Assembly (NCBI GenBank): GCA_949948785.1
Contig: CATLGX010000007.1
Coordinates: forward strand, 1-39,200
Length of the DNA: 39,200 bases
Direction: 5' to 3'
From: an uncultured Christensenella sp.
GTDB lineage: Bacteria; Bacillota; Clostridia; Christensenellales; Pumilibacteraceae
This document shows, one piece after another, positions 9,348 through 18,414 of the stretch. Under the pieces are notes generated by a model. The model worked only from the letters and a program-made list of their open reading frames with translations, had not been told where the DNA came from and did not search any database. A program made the position numbers and the translations under genes. The number at the start of each line of letters is the position of its first letter. Positions within the stretch are counted from its first letter, which is position 1.

Positions 9348-9460
9348 GTCGTGCCCGGAATTATGCGGAGAATTTCCGTTTATTTCGGTTTGTCCGAAAT
9401 TGACTTGATTAGCAAGCGGCAGTGTGGTACAATATTTGAAAGGAGTTAAGGAGCGAGACT

Positions 9461-10021
9461 ATGAACATTTACGAAACTTGTCCTACGTTTGAAAACGATA
9501 AGTACGTCGTACGCCCCGTTGCGGACGGCGACGACAAGGCTTTGTTGGATGTGTACGGCGACGAAAAAGCGACGCCGTTTTTTAACAGCGACAACTGCCA
9601 CGGCGACGATTTTCATTATACTACGCTTGAACGCATGCGGCAGGCTTTGGATTTTTGGAAACAGGCGTACGCCAACGGCTGGTTTGTTCGGCTTGCGATA
9701 GCGGATAAGAATAAAGGCAAAGCGGTAGGAACGATAGAGGCGTTTCTTCGCGTCGCCGACGATTATTTTACCGACTGCGTATTATTGCGGTTGGACCTGC
9801 ACAGCGCATACGAAAAATCGGAGGAAATCAAAAGCATACTGTCTTTGACGGCGCAGCCATTGTTTGCATTGTTCGGTTGCGGCAAAATTGCGACAAAAGC
9901 AATTCCGTCCGCCTCCGAACGAATCAAAGCGTTGACCGAATTCGGTTTTATTAAATCGGACGAGCCTTTAATCGGGCATGACGGCACGAAATATTACGAT
10001 TATTTTGTTTTGGATGAGTAA
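9461..10021 (+). CDS. GNAT-family N-acetyltransferase
   Basis: YVVRPVADGDDKALLDVYGDEKATPFF..., fits RimJ/RimL-like GNAT; SD aaggag. Confidence 0.65.
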   Translation: MNIYETCPTFENDKYVVRPVADGDDKALLDVYGDEKATPFFNSDNCHGDDFHYTTLERMRQALDFWKQAYANGWFVRLAIADKNKGKAVGTIEAFLRVADDYFTDCVLLRLDLHSAYEKSEEIKSILSLTAQPLFALFGCGKIATKAIPSASERIKALTEFGFIKSDEPLIGHDGTKYYDYFVLDE

Positions 10022-10023
10022 AT

Positions 10024-10590
10024 ATGAATAGAAATAAATGTGTGAAAGTTTTGGCAATGGTCGCGGACGGGACGGAAGAGGGCGAGCTTATCAACGTCGT
10101 CGATATTCTGCACCGTGCGGGTGCGGAGATTAAACTCGTCTCAATCGACGGCGCGGAGGTAAAGAGTTCGCACGGTGTAAGGCTTGCCGCGGACGCACTT
10201 GTCGCCGATGCGGACTTTGCCGCCGCGAACCTCGTGTTCGTGCCGGGCGGCATGCCCGGGTCGGAGCGGCTGGGTCGGTGCGTTTCGCTCGTTGCCGGAA
10301 TAAAGAAAACGTTGGATGCGGGCGGCCGCGTCGCCGCGATTTGCGCCGCGCCTGCGCTCGTTCTCGGCGCGAACGGATTTTTGCGCGGCAAGCGCGGCGT
10401 ATGTTTTCCGGGATTCGAGACTGAAATGTCCGGTTGCAAAATTGCGGACGGCGCGCGCGTCGTAACCGACGGCAATATAACCACGGCGCGCGGGCTGGGC
10501 TGTGCGATAGACCTCGGTTTGGAGCTTGTCGCGCTTTTGTTCGACGAGCGCACCGCCGAGGATATAAAGAGAAAGATACAGTATTATTGA
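10024..10590 (+). CDS. DJ-1/PfpI family protein
   Basis: VLAMVADGTEEGELINVVDILHRAG, FVPGGMPGSERL, AAICAAPALVLG nucleophile elbow. Confidence 0.92.
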   Translation: MNRNKCVKVLAMVADGTEEGELINVVDILHRAGAEIKLVSIDGAEVKSSHGVRLAADALVADADFAAANLVFVPGGMPGSERLGRCVSLVAGIKKTLDAGGRVAAICAAPALVLGANGFLRGKRGVCFPGFETEMSGCKIADGARVVTDGNITTARGLGCAIDLGLELVALLFDERTAEDIKRKIQYY

Positions 10591-10598
10591 AATTGCGA

Positions 10599-10646
10599 TA
10601 TGCGGGTTTGAATCTCCGACCGTATGCGGGTTTGAATCTCCGACCG
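10599..10646. repeat. Tandem duplication of a 24-bp unit
   Basis: (TATGCGGGTTTGAATCTCCGACCG)x2. Confidence 0.95.
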
Positions 10647-10719
10647 TGCGCGCGGTTTTAATACGCGATTTCGATTCGACCGCGTTTGCCGACAAAATCA
10701 ATCTGTGATTGTAAATTGT

Positions 10720-10748
10720 TTGACTTACGGCACAGCGTCGGGTATAAT
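10720..10748 (+). promoter_or_regulatory. sigmaA-type promoter abutting the mini-RNase III start
   Basis: TTGACT (10720-10725), 17-nt spacer, TATAAT (10743-10748). Confidence 0.8.
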
Positions 10749-10754
10749 ATGTGT

Positions 10755-11144
10755 GTGGATAAATCGCACGCACAAAGACTGACGCCGACGGCGTTGGCGT
10801 TTCTCGGCGACGCGGCTTACGCGCTTTATGTGCGCATGCGGCTTGTCGAAAACAGCGACGACGTTTGCGGCACTCTGCACGTCAAAGCGACGAAGTACGT
10901 AAACGCCAAAGCTCAGGCGGCGGCGTTCGACGCGCTCGACGCGGACGGCGTATTTACCGATGAGGAACGCGACATTGCGCGCCGTGCAAAAAACGCGCAT
11001 CTCCATGCGCACACCAAAGCGGCAACCGTTGCGGACTATCACAAAGCGACCGCGCTCGAAGCGGTTATAGGGTACTCGGAAGCGATTGGCGATGTTGCTC
11101 GGCGCGACGAACTGCTCTCAATGTGTTGCGCGGCGATAGAATAA
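10755..11144 (+). CDS. mrnC: Mini-ribonuclease III
   Basis: LTPTALAFLGDAAYALYVRMRLV...KATKYVNAKAQAAAFDAL...RRAKNAHLHAHTKAATVADYHKATALEAVIGY; start GTG 10755 or ATG 10749. Confidence 0.88.
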   Translation: MDKSHAQRLTPTALAFLGDAAYALYVRMRLVENSDDVCGTLHVKATKYVNAKAQAAAFDALDADGVFTDEERDIARRAKNAHLHAHTKAATVADYHKATALEAVIGYSEAIGDVARRDELLSMCCAAIE

Positions 11145-11198
11145 CCGCCGATTATAAAGAAAAACTTTCCGCTCGCGCGGAACAAGGAAAAGGATTTT

Positions 11199-11969
11199 AT
11201 GCAGGTATCACCCAAAGTAACGTTAATACGCTATACTTCCGACCCCGAAGCAACGGTGGCTCTCGCCGCCAAGCTGTGTTATTCCGACCGCGAGCTTCCC
11301 GACCTTACCGAAAACATTTTGGCTAAGGATAACTCGGCTTTTATCGCGCGTCTCACCGAGATGGGGCATCTTTCGCCGATAGAGCACGCGTCGTTCACCT
11401 TTTCGATAGAAGGCGTTTCGCGCGCGTTTTTGGCGCAGATAACCCGCCATCGCATAGCGTCGTTTTCGGTGCGCTCGCAACGTTACGTCTCGGAAGATTC
11501 GTTTAACTACGTTGTTCCGCCCGCAATCGAAGAACTCGGCGCGGCGGCGGTCGCGCGCTATGTCGGACAGATGGATACGATTATGGACTGGTACCGCGAT
11601 TGGCAGAGCGCGCTCGGCAGAGGTGAGAAGTCCAACGAGGACGCGCGCTTTATTCTTCCCAATGCGTGCGAGACAAAAATGATAGTAACTATGAACGCGC
11701 GCGAGCTGATGCACTTTTTCGAACTGCGTTGCTGTAACCGCGCGCAGTGGGAAATACGTTCCGTCGCATGGCTCATGCTCGCGGAGGTTTTCAAGGTCGC
11801 GCCCAACCTTTTTAAGGACTGCGGACCCGGATGCTTGCGCGGCGGCTGCCCCGAGGGTATCAAGTCGTGCGGCAAGCGCGACGAGGTGATTGACCAAAAA
11901 CAAGCGCTTGTCGAAGCGGCGGAAAAATGCGCAAAAGCGTGCGAAAGCAAGGCAAATCAAAAGCAATAG
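11199..11969 (+). CDS. thyX: FAD-dependent thymidylate synthase ThyX
   Basis: ThyX motif RHRIASFSVRSQRY; C-terminal EMIV-type flavin region. Confidence 0.95.
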   Translation: MQVSPKVTLIRYTSDPEATVALAAKLCYSDRELPDLTENILAKDNSAFIARLTEMGHLSPIEHASFTFSIEGVSRAFLAQITRHRIASFSVRSQRYVSEDSFNYVVPPAIEELGAAAVARYVGQMDTIMDWYRDWQSALGRGEKSNEDARFILPNACETKMIVTMNARELMHFFELRCCNRAQWEIRSVAWLMLAEVFKVAPNLFKDCGPGCLRGGCPEGIKSCGKRDEVIDQKQALVEAAEKCAKACESKANQKQ

Positions 11970-11978
11970 GCGGACGTT

Positions 11979-12722
11979 ATCAAGATTTACGGCAAAAACG
12001 CCGTTCTCGAACGGCTTAAAAGCGGCGGTTCCGTCAACCGTATAGAACTGCTCGACGGTGCGAAACGCGACGCGCGCGTGGGTGAGATTCTCGACCTCGC
12101 AAGACGCGCGGGCGCGGCGGTGCGTTTCGTCGACAGGCAGGCGCTCGACCGCACGGCTGAGGGTGCCGCGCATCAGGGCTGTATAGGACATTGTTCGGAC
12201 TTTGAATATTCGGATATAGACGACATTCTGTCGGTTGCGCAGTCGCGCGGAGAACCTCCGTTTATCGTCGTGCTCGACGGAATAGTCGACCCGCACAACT
12301 TCGGGAGTATTTTGCGGACGTGCGAATGCGGCGGCGTTCACGGCGTGATTATCGGAAAGAACCGTCAAGTTCCCGTAACCGATACGGTTATCAAGGTGGC
12401 TGAGGGCGCGGCGGAATACGTCAAGGTCGCGCGCGCGGTCAACATAAACGACGCGGTACGCGCACTCAAAAAAAGCGGTGTGTGGGTGTACGCGCTCGAC
12501 GCGGCAGGCAGAGATATATATAAGGAAAACCTTACGGGCGCGGTCGCGCTCGTCGTCGGCGCCGAGGGCAAGGGCGTTTCGAAATTGACCAAGGACCTTT
12601 GCGACGGCGTGCTGTCGCTCCCCATGCGCGGTAAAATCAACTCGCTCAATGCGTCGGTCGCCGCCGCGCTCGGCATATACAGAAAGCTCGAATGCGACGG
12701 CGGTATAGCAAGCGCCGAGTAA
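11979..12722 (+). CDS. rlmB: 23S rRNA 2'-O-methyltransferase RlmB-like (SPOUT, TrmH family)
   Basis: Reading from 11979: (I/M)KIYGKNAVLERLKSGGSVNRIELLDGAKRDARVGEILDLARRAGAAVRFVDRQALDR...; SPOUT motifs VLDGIVDPHNFGSILRTCECGGVHGVI, LVVGAEGKGVS, LPMRGKINSLNASVAAALGIY. No canonical start codon before 12078 (GTG). Confidence 0.88.
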   Translation: MKIYGKNAVLERLKSGGSVNRIELLDGAKRDARVGEILDLARRAGAAVRFVDRQALDRTAEGAAHQGCIGHCSDFEYSDIDDILSVAQSRGEPPFIVVLDGIVDPHNFGSILRTCECGGVHGVIIGKNRQVPVTDTVIKVAEGAAEYVKVARAVNINDAVRALKKSGVWVYALDAAGRDIYKENLTGAVALVVGAEGKGVSKLTKDLCDGVLSLPMRGKINSLNASVAAALGIYRKLECDGGIASAE

Positions 12723-12787
12723 AAAGATACTAACCGTATCGGCAAACAAATCAATCAAAACACTCAGTAAAAAACGAGGGTAAAAAA

Positions 12788-13540
12788 ATGAGAAAACCGA
12801 TAATTGCAGGCAATTGGAAAATGAACAAGACGGCGGCGGAGTGCCGCGAGCTTGTAACTGCGCTCGTGCCCAAAGTCAAGGACGCGAAGTGCGACGTGGT
12901 GATATGCGTGCCGTTTACGGACATCGCGCTTGCCGCGGAACTGACTAAGGGCAGCAATATAAAAGTGGGCGCGCAGAACGTCGCATGGGCGGACAGCGGC
13001 GCGTTTACGGGCGAAATAAGCGCGGCAATGCTGGCGGAAGCCGGCGCGGAGTACGTCGTTATCGGGCACAGCGAACGCCGTCAGTATTTCGGCGAGACCG
13101 ATAAAACGGTAAACGCGCGTTTGACGCAGGCGCTCAAATACGGCTTGAAACCGATATTATGCGTGGGCGAAAAGCTCGAAGAACGCGAAGGCGGCATGAC
13201 CGAGCGCGTATGTGCGACGCAGGTAGAGGGCGCATTCGAAGGCGTGAGCGCGGCGGATGCGGAAAAAGTCGTAATTGCCTACGAGCCCGTCTGGGCGATT
13301 GGCACGGGCAAGACCGCTACCGACGAGCAAGCCGACGAAACGATTGGATATATCCGTTCGGTGGTGGAAAAGCTTTACGGCAAAAATACGGCAGACGGCA
13401 TGCGCATACAGTACGGCGGAAGCATGAATGCGAAAAACGTAGATGGGCTTATGGCTAAACCGCAAGTCGACGGCGGGCTAATCGGCGGCGCGAGTCTAAA
13501 AGCGGACGATTTCGCGTATATTGTAATGGCGGCAAAATAA
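12788..13540 (+). CDS. tpiA: Triosephosphate isomerase
   Basis: MRKPIIAGNWKMNKT, VIGHSERR, AYEPVWAIGTGKTA, YGGSM. Confidence 0.98.
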   Translation: MRKPIIAGNWKMNKTAAECRELVTALVPKVKDAKCDVVICVPFTDIALAAELTKGSNIKVGAQNVAWADSGAFTGEISAAMLAEAGAEYVVIGHSERRQYFGETDKTVNARLTQALKYGLKPILCVGEKLEEREGGMTERVCATQVEGAFEGVSAADAEKVVIAYEPVWAIGTGKTATDEQADETIGYIRSVVEKLYGKNTADGMRIQYGGSMNAKNVDGLMAKPQVDGGLIGGASLKADDFAYIVMAAK

Positions 13541-13614
13541 GCCTCTGACCCCGAAATAACGGCAAAGCGCGGCGGGCGGATACCGCCGACTATTCAAGAA
13601 ACATCGGAGATAAA

Positions 13615-15129
13615 ATGGACGCATTGATTATTCTCGACGGCTTCGGCGAAAACCCGAACGAGTACGGTAACGCAGTCAAACAGGCGAAAACGCCGTTTTT
13701 CGATTCGTTAATCGCAAAATACCCGCACACGCTAATCAACGCGTCGGGCTACGCGGTGGGACTGCCCGAGGGGCAAATGGGCAACAGCGAGGTCGGGCAT
13801 CTCAATCTCGGCGCGGGTCGCGTGGTGTATCAGGATATTACGACGATTGACGACGCGATAAAGAACGGGTCGTTCAATACAAATCCCGCTTTTAACAAAG
13901 CGATTGACGACGTTTTGAAAAATGAATCCGCGCTCCATCTCGTGGGACTGCTCAGCAACGGCGGCGTACACAGTATGAACACGCATTTATACGCGTTGCT
14001 TGCTTTGTGCAAAAAGCGCGGCGTAAAAGACGTGTACGTGCATGCGATTACCGACGGCAGAGACGTCCCTCCCGATTCCGGCCGTGCCTTTTTGCGCGAG
14101 CTTTCCGACAAAATATCGGAAATAGGCGTGGGAAGCATCGCAACCGTCGTCGGCAGATATTATTATATGGACAGGGACAACCGCTGGGAACGCGTCGAGC
14201 GCGGATATAACGCGGTGTTTGCGGCAAGCGGCAAGCACTTCTCGTCGGCGGACTCGGCGATAGCGGCGAGCTATGCCGCGGGCACTAAGGACGAGTTTGT
14301 AGAGCCCGTCGTAATAGGCGATTACCGCGGCGTAAACGCGGGCGACGCAATGATTTTTTATAACTTCCGCGCCGACCGCGCGCGTCAGATTTCCCGTGCG
14401 ATAACCGAACCTGAGTTTTCCAATTTCGAACGCATGGGCGGATACAAGAAAATAACGTACGTCGGTATGACGCAGTACGACGTAACTCTTAATAATATAG
14501 AAACGGCGTTCCCTCCGCGCCACCTCGACAATACGCTCGGCGAGTATCTGGCAAAGCTCGGAAAGACGCAGGCGCGCGTAGCCGAAACCGAAAAGTACGC
14601 GCACGTAACGTTCTTCTTTAACGGCGGGGTGGAAAAACCCAACGAAAACGAAACCCGCGTGCTCGTCGCAAGCCCCAAAGTGGCTACGTACGATTTACAG
14701 CCCGAAATGAGCGCTTACGAAGTAGCCGATAAAGCGGTCGAACAGGTCGAAAGCGGTAAAGACGTGCTCATTCTCAATTTCGCCAACTGCGACATGGTAG
14801 GACATACGGGCGTGCTTCACGCCGCGGTAAAAGCAGTCGAAGCGGTAGACGTCTGCCTCGAAAAGGTGGTGAAAGCGGTGTGGAAATCGGGCGGAACGGT
14901 TATCGTTACCGCCGACCACGGCAATTCCGAAGTCATGATGTTCGAGAGCGGCTCGCCGTGCACGTCGCACACCACAAATCTCGTTCCGCTCGTTGTCGCG
15001 GGAGAAAAGTATATAGGCAAAACGTTAAAGAGCGATATGGCGCTGTGCGACGTCGCGCCTACCTTGCTCGACGTCATGGGCGTGGAAAAACCGCAGGAAA
15101 TGACGGGCGAGAGCATTTTGAACAAATAG
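13615..15129 (+). CDS. gpmI: 2,3-bisphosphoglycerate-independent phosphoglycerate mutase
   Basis: LIILDGFG, MGNSEVGHLNLGAGRVVYQ, ITDGRDVPPDSG, TADHGNSEVM. Confidence 0.97.
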   Translation: MDALIILDGFGENPNEYGNAVKQAKTPFFDSLIAKYPHTLINASGYAVGLPEGQMGNSEVGHLNLGAGRVVYQDITTIDDAIKNGSFNTNPAFNKAIDDVLKNESALHLVGLLSNGGVHSMNTHLYALLALCKKRGVKDVYVHAITDGRDVPPDSGRAFLRELSDKISEIGVGSIATVVGRYYYMDRDNRWERVERGYNAVFAASGKHFSSADSAIAASYAAGTKDEFVEPVVIGDYRGVNAGDAMIFYNFRADRARQISRAITEPEFSNFERMGGYKKITYVGMTQYDVTLNNIETAFPPRHLDNTLGEYLAKLGKTQARVAETEKYAHVTFFFNGGVEKPNENETRVLVASPKVATYDLQPEMSAYEVADKAVEQVESGKDVLILNFANCDMVGHTGVLHAAVKAVEAVDVCLEKVVKAVWKSGGTVIVTADHGNSEVMMFESGSPCTSHTTNLVPLVVAGEKYIGKTLKSDMALCDVAPTLLDVMGVEKPQEMTGESILNK

Positions 15130-15141
15130 AATCGACGCATC

Positions 15142-15171
15142 AAAAACGCGCGGGAAACCCCGTGCGTTTTT
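15142..15171 (+). terminator. Terminator-like hairpin after gpmI
   Basis: AAAAACGCGCGGG-aaac-CCCGTGCGTTTTT, one internal mismatch. Confidence 0.7.
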
Positions 15172-15270
15172 ATGTGCGTAAAAATATCGCCGTAAACGCC
15201 GCGCCTTTTCGGGCTTGACAGTGCCGCGTTTTTGCGATATAATATAACGACTACGTAAAAAGGAGCACGC

Positions 15271-16113
15271 ATGAAAAACACGAGGACGGCGGAAAAATTA
15301 AGGCTCGGCTGCGAAATAGCGCTGAGCGTCTTTACCGTTGCGCTCGCCGTCGTGTTTATCTCGATAATTGCGCAGATATATTTTTCGGCGGACTCCGACG
15401 GCGTTATGTACAGCCGCGAAATCGTTTGGAGCCGACTGCAATATGCGATAGCGCCCGTCGCGGTTTGGCTCGTGCTTGTCGTCGCATGCTTTGTTATTTC
15501 GGTGCTTTTCCCGAAAGCGTCGGCAAAGCGTCCGCCGTCCGCCGCGGAGCGCGTCGGGCGGTTGCGCAAACGCATTCCTAACAAGCGGCGCGATACGGCT
15601 GACGGAAAATACATAAACGCCGAGCACAAGCAATACGCGACGATAGAACTCGTGCGGATAATTGCGTACGCGACAGCGTCGGCGTTCGCTTTGGGCGTCG
15701 CCATATATACGATAGTTTACATAAGCGACAAATCCAACTTCACGTCGCCCAAAATCAACCCCGATATAATAAAAATGTTGCGCAACGTGCTTCCTCTGAT
15801 TGCCGTCGGTTTTTTGCTGTTTATCGGCGTGATAATCTACGAACGCGCAACGGCGAAAAGACAGCTCGGAAGAATAACAAATCTGCTCGTGGCATGTAAA
15901 GGTATGCCTATTTCGCAGTCTCCGCTCGCGGCGCGGCTGGATAAAATAAAAGCATTGCTTGTCAAAAACGAGAAAGTCTCGGTATGGTGCGTGCGCGCGG
16001 CGGTATTGGTTGTCGCCGTTGTGTTTATCGGCTTGGGCGTGTGGGACGGCGGCGCAAACGATGTTTTGGGCAAAGCCGTACTGCTTTGCACCGAGTGTAT
16101 AGGGTTGGGGTGA
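15271..16113 (+). CDS. Membrane protein with C-terminal CXXC tail (CD1871A-like)
   Basis: Several TM helices; C-terminus LGVWDGGANDVLGKAVLLCTECIGLG resembles small CD1871A-family CXXC proteins. Confidence 0.65.
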   Translation: MKNTRTAEKLRLGCEIALSVFTVALAVVFISIIAQIYFSADSDGVMYSREIVWSRLQYAIAPVAVWLVLVVACFVISVLFPKASAKRPPSAAERVGRLRKRIPNKRRDTADGKYINAEHKQYATIELVRIIAYATASAFALGVAIYTIVYISDKSNFTSPKINPDIIKMLRNVLPLIAVGFLLFIGVIIYERATAKRQLGRITNLLVACKGMPISQSPLAARLDKIKALLVKNEKVSVWCVRAAVLVVAVVFIGLGVWDGGANDVLGKAVLLCTECIGLG

Positions 16114-16116
16114 GAC

Positions 16117-18318
16117 ATGGAAGAAAATAAGAAAAAAGTCATGCCGCCCGAAAAAGAAAGCGAAAATATAAATCCGTCTATGCAAGCGGAAACGGGCGAA
16201 CGCGCGGCGGATTACGGCGCGCCCGAACAAGCGCCGACCGCACAAGTCCCGACCGCCGAACAGGACAATGCTCAGAATGAGGTATCGGCGGAGGACGCGC
16301 CAGCCGAAGCGGAAGAACGCGTCGGCGGTCAAACCAATCAAGCCTGTCCCGAGAGAAAAAAGGGGATACGCGCGTGGTGGGCGCGACATAAGCCGAGCAA
16401 GCGGCGGTTTATACCGATATATTCGTTCTTGCTGTACAATGCGTATGCGCGCGGTTTTATAAAGGGCGAGATTTTCACGGGAATGACCAAGTCCGCCTGC
16501 GTGCCTGGGCTTAACTGCTATTCGTGCCCGGGCGCGGTCGCGGCGTGTCCTTTGGGCGCATTGCAAAACGCTTTGACGGGTACGGGACACGGCAGCGCGT
16601 ATTACATGCTCGGAATACTGCTTTTGTATGGGCTGATTTTCGGACGCACGATATGCGGTTTTCTCTGCCCGATGGGACTCGGACAGGATTTATTGTATAA
16701 GATAAAAACGCCGAAACTGAAAAAGAGCAAAATTACGCGGGTGCTGTCCTATTTTAAATACGTGCTTCTAGTCGTGCTCGTAGTGGCGGTGCCGATTATT
16801 TATTCGATAGACAAAACGGCGGTGCCGGGATTTTGTAAATACGTGTGTCCCGCAGGAACGCTCGAAGGCGCGATAATGCTTTTGATACATCCGAGCAACG
16901 ATTCGCTGTACGGCATGCTCGGCGCATTGTTCAGCTGGAAGACAGTCGTTTTGGTGAGTGTATTCACGGCGAGCATATTCATTTACAGATTTTTCTGTCG
17001 GTTCTTGTGTCCGCTCGGCGCGATTTACGGATTATTCAACAGATTCGCATTGCTCGGGATAAAGGTCGACCGCAGTAAATGCACGAATTGCGGCAAGTGC
17101 GTCGACAAGTGCAAAATGGATATTAAGTCCGTCGGCGACCACGAATGTATAAATTGCGGCGAGTGCATAAGCGCGTGCCCGACAAAAGCAATCGGCTGGA
17201 AGGGAAGCAAAGTATTTCTCAAAAACGTCGACAGCTCGCTTGTCAAGCCCGTGCCGACAGACATCGACGCGTCTGCGGGAGTTCCGAGAGGAAAAGCAGA
17301 AGTTTCTGCCGACATTGCGGCGGTTGTTGACCGCAACGAAAATTCGCCGTGCGGCGCAGAAGTCGCCGCGACGGGCGCGATAAGCAAGCCGCGCAAGCCT
17401 CGCGGTCGTGCGTTTTGGCTGAAAGCGCTGTGCATCGCGCTTGCCGCAATCTTGTATGCGGGCGTTTTCACGTACGTCAACTTTTTCGCGGCGGCGGAAG
17501 ACGAGAGCGTCGAGTATTTGATTGCCGTCGATTCCGCAGACGGCGGAGCCGGACTTGTATCATTTACAATCGGCGGGAGCGATAAACCCGTGTCGACGCG
17601 CGGCGACGGCGACGGCACGAAAGATGCGCCGTACGAAGTTTCCGCGTTAAAAGGACGGTGGGACGTTCCCGTCGACGGCACGACGGCGGTTTACTTCAAG
17701 TTTACGGCGCACGACGCGGCGACATACACCGTCGACGGCGGCGAAAATCTGGAATTGAAAATTTACTATTTGACGGCGGGCAAGGCGTACGCTTTATACG
17801 ATTATCAAGTGGACGGAAACAAATTTACGCTGTCGCTTAAAGCGCCCGAAGGTTACGGAAACGGCGTGGGCGATATTTGCTACGATTTCACGCTTAAAGG
17901 TTATAACGGCGTTGACGACGTAACGCTGTCGGCTTATCGCGGTAAAGTAGTTGTCGTCAATTTCTGGGGAACATGGTGCGGACCTTGCGTAAAAGAACTT
18001 CCCGAGTTCGAACAAGTGCGAGCGCAATATGCGGACAGCGCGGTAGTCATTGCCGTGCACAGCGTATACATGTCGGAGAACGGCGCGGTGCAGCGCTTCC
18101 TCGACGATAAAAAATGGAATGAGTGGGGCATACTATTCGCGCAGGATACGGGTACCAAACAAAAGAGCGACGTGTTCGCTCTTCTCGGCGGCAAAACCAA
18201 CGCATATCCGCGCACGCTCGTTATCGACGCGGAGGGAGTAATCCGCGATGCGTTCGACGGCGAGGTGTCCGCACAGCAACTCTCCGCCGCAGTCGAAAAA
18301 GCGTCGGATAAAAACTAA
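16117..18318 (+). CDS. Membrane 4Fe-4S (NapH/polyferredoxin-like) protein fused to TlpA-like thioredoxin domain
   Basis: TICGFLCPMGLGQD, FFCRFLCPLGAIYG, two ferredoxin motifs (CTNCGKCVDKCKMD; CINCGECISACPTKAI), later TM, C-terminal VVVNFWGTWCGPCVKELPEFEQ. Confidence 0.88.
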   Translation: MEENKKKVMPPEKESENINPSMQAETGERAADYGAPEQAPTAQVPTAEQDNAQNEVSAEDAPAEAEERVGGQTNQACPERKKGIRAWWARHKPSKRRFIPIYSFLLYNAYARGFIKGEIFTGMTKSACVPGLNCYSCPGAVAACPLGALQNALTGTGHGSAYYMLGILLLYGLIFGRTICGFLCPMGLGQDLLYKIKTPKLKKSKITRVLSYFKYVLLVVLVVAVPIIYSIDKTAVPGFCKYVCPAGTLEGAIMLLIHPSNDSLYGMLGALFSWKTVVLVSVFTASIFIYRFFCRFLCPLGAIYGLFNRFALLGIKVDRSKCTNCGKCVDKCKMDIKSVGDHECINCGECISACPTKAIGWKGSKVFLKNVDSSLVKPVPTDIDASAGVPRGKAEVSADIAAVVDRNENSPCGAEVAATGAISKPRKPRGRAFWLKALCIALAAILYAGVFTYVNFFAAAEDESVEYLIAVDSADGGAGLVSFTIGGSDKPVSTRGDGDGTKDAPYEVSALKGRWDVPVDGTTAVYFKFTAHDAATYTVDGGENLELKIYYLTAGKAYALYDYQVDGNKFTLSLKAPEGYGNGVGDICYDFTLKGYNGVDDVTLSAYRGKVVVVNFWGTWCGPCVKELPEFEQVRAQYADSAVVIAVHSVYMSENGAVQRFLDDKKWNEWGILFAQDTGTKQKSDVFALLGGKTNAYPRTLVIDAEGVIRDAFDGEVSAQQLSAAVEKASDKN

Positions 18319-18332
18319 AATCTGTCTAAATG

Positions 18333-18385
18333 AAAAAGCAAGGCGGCGGTTACGGAAAAACTTCCCGTAACCGCCGTGCTTTTTG
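18333..18385 (+). terminator. Rho-independent terminator
   Basis: AAAAAGCA-agg-CGGCGGTTACGG...CCGTAACCGCCG-TGCTTTTT. Confidence 0.9.
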
Positions 18386-18414
18386 TTGACTATGCGGTAA
18401 ATATGTGGTAAAAT
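18386..18414 (+). promoter_or_regulatory. Promoter for lipoprotein gene
   Basis: TTGACT (18386-18391), 17-nt spacer, TAAAAT (18409-18414). Confidence 0.75.

Noticed and set aside
10599-10646. tRNA gene
   Set aside because: Only a T-arm-like motif; no acceptor, D or anticodon arms.
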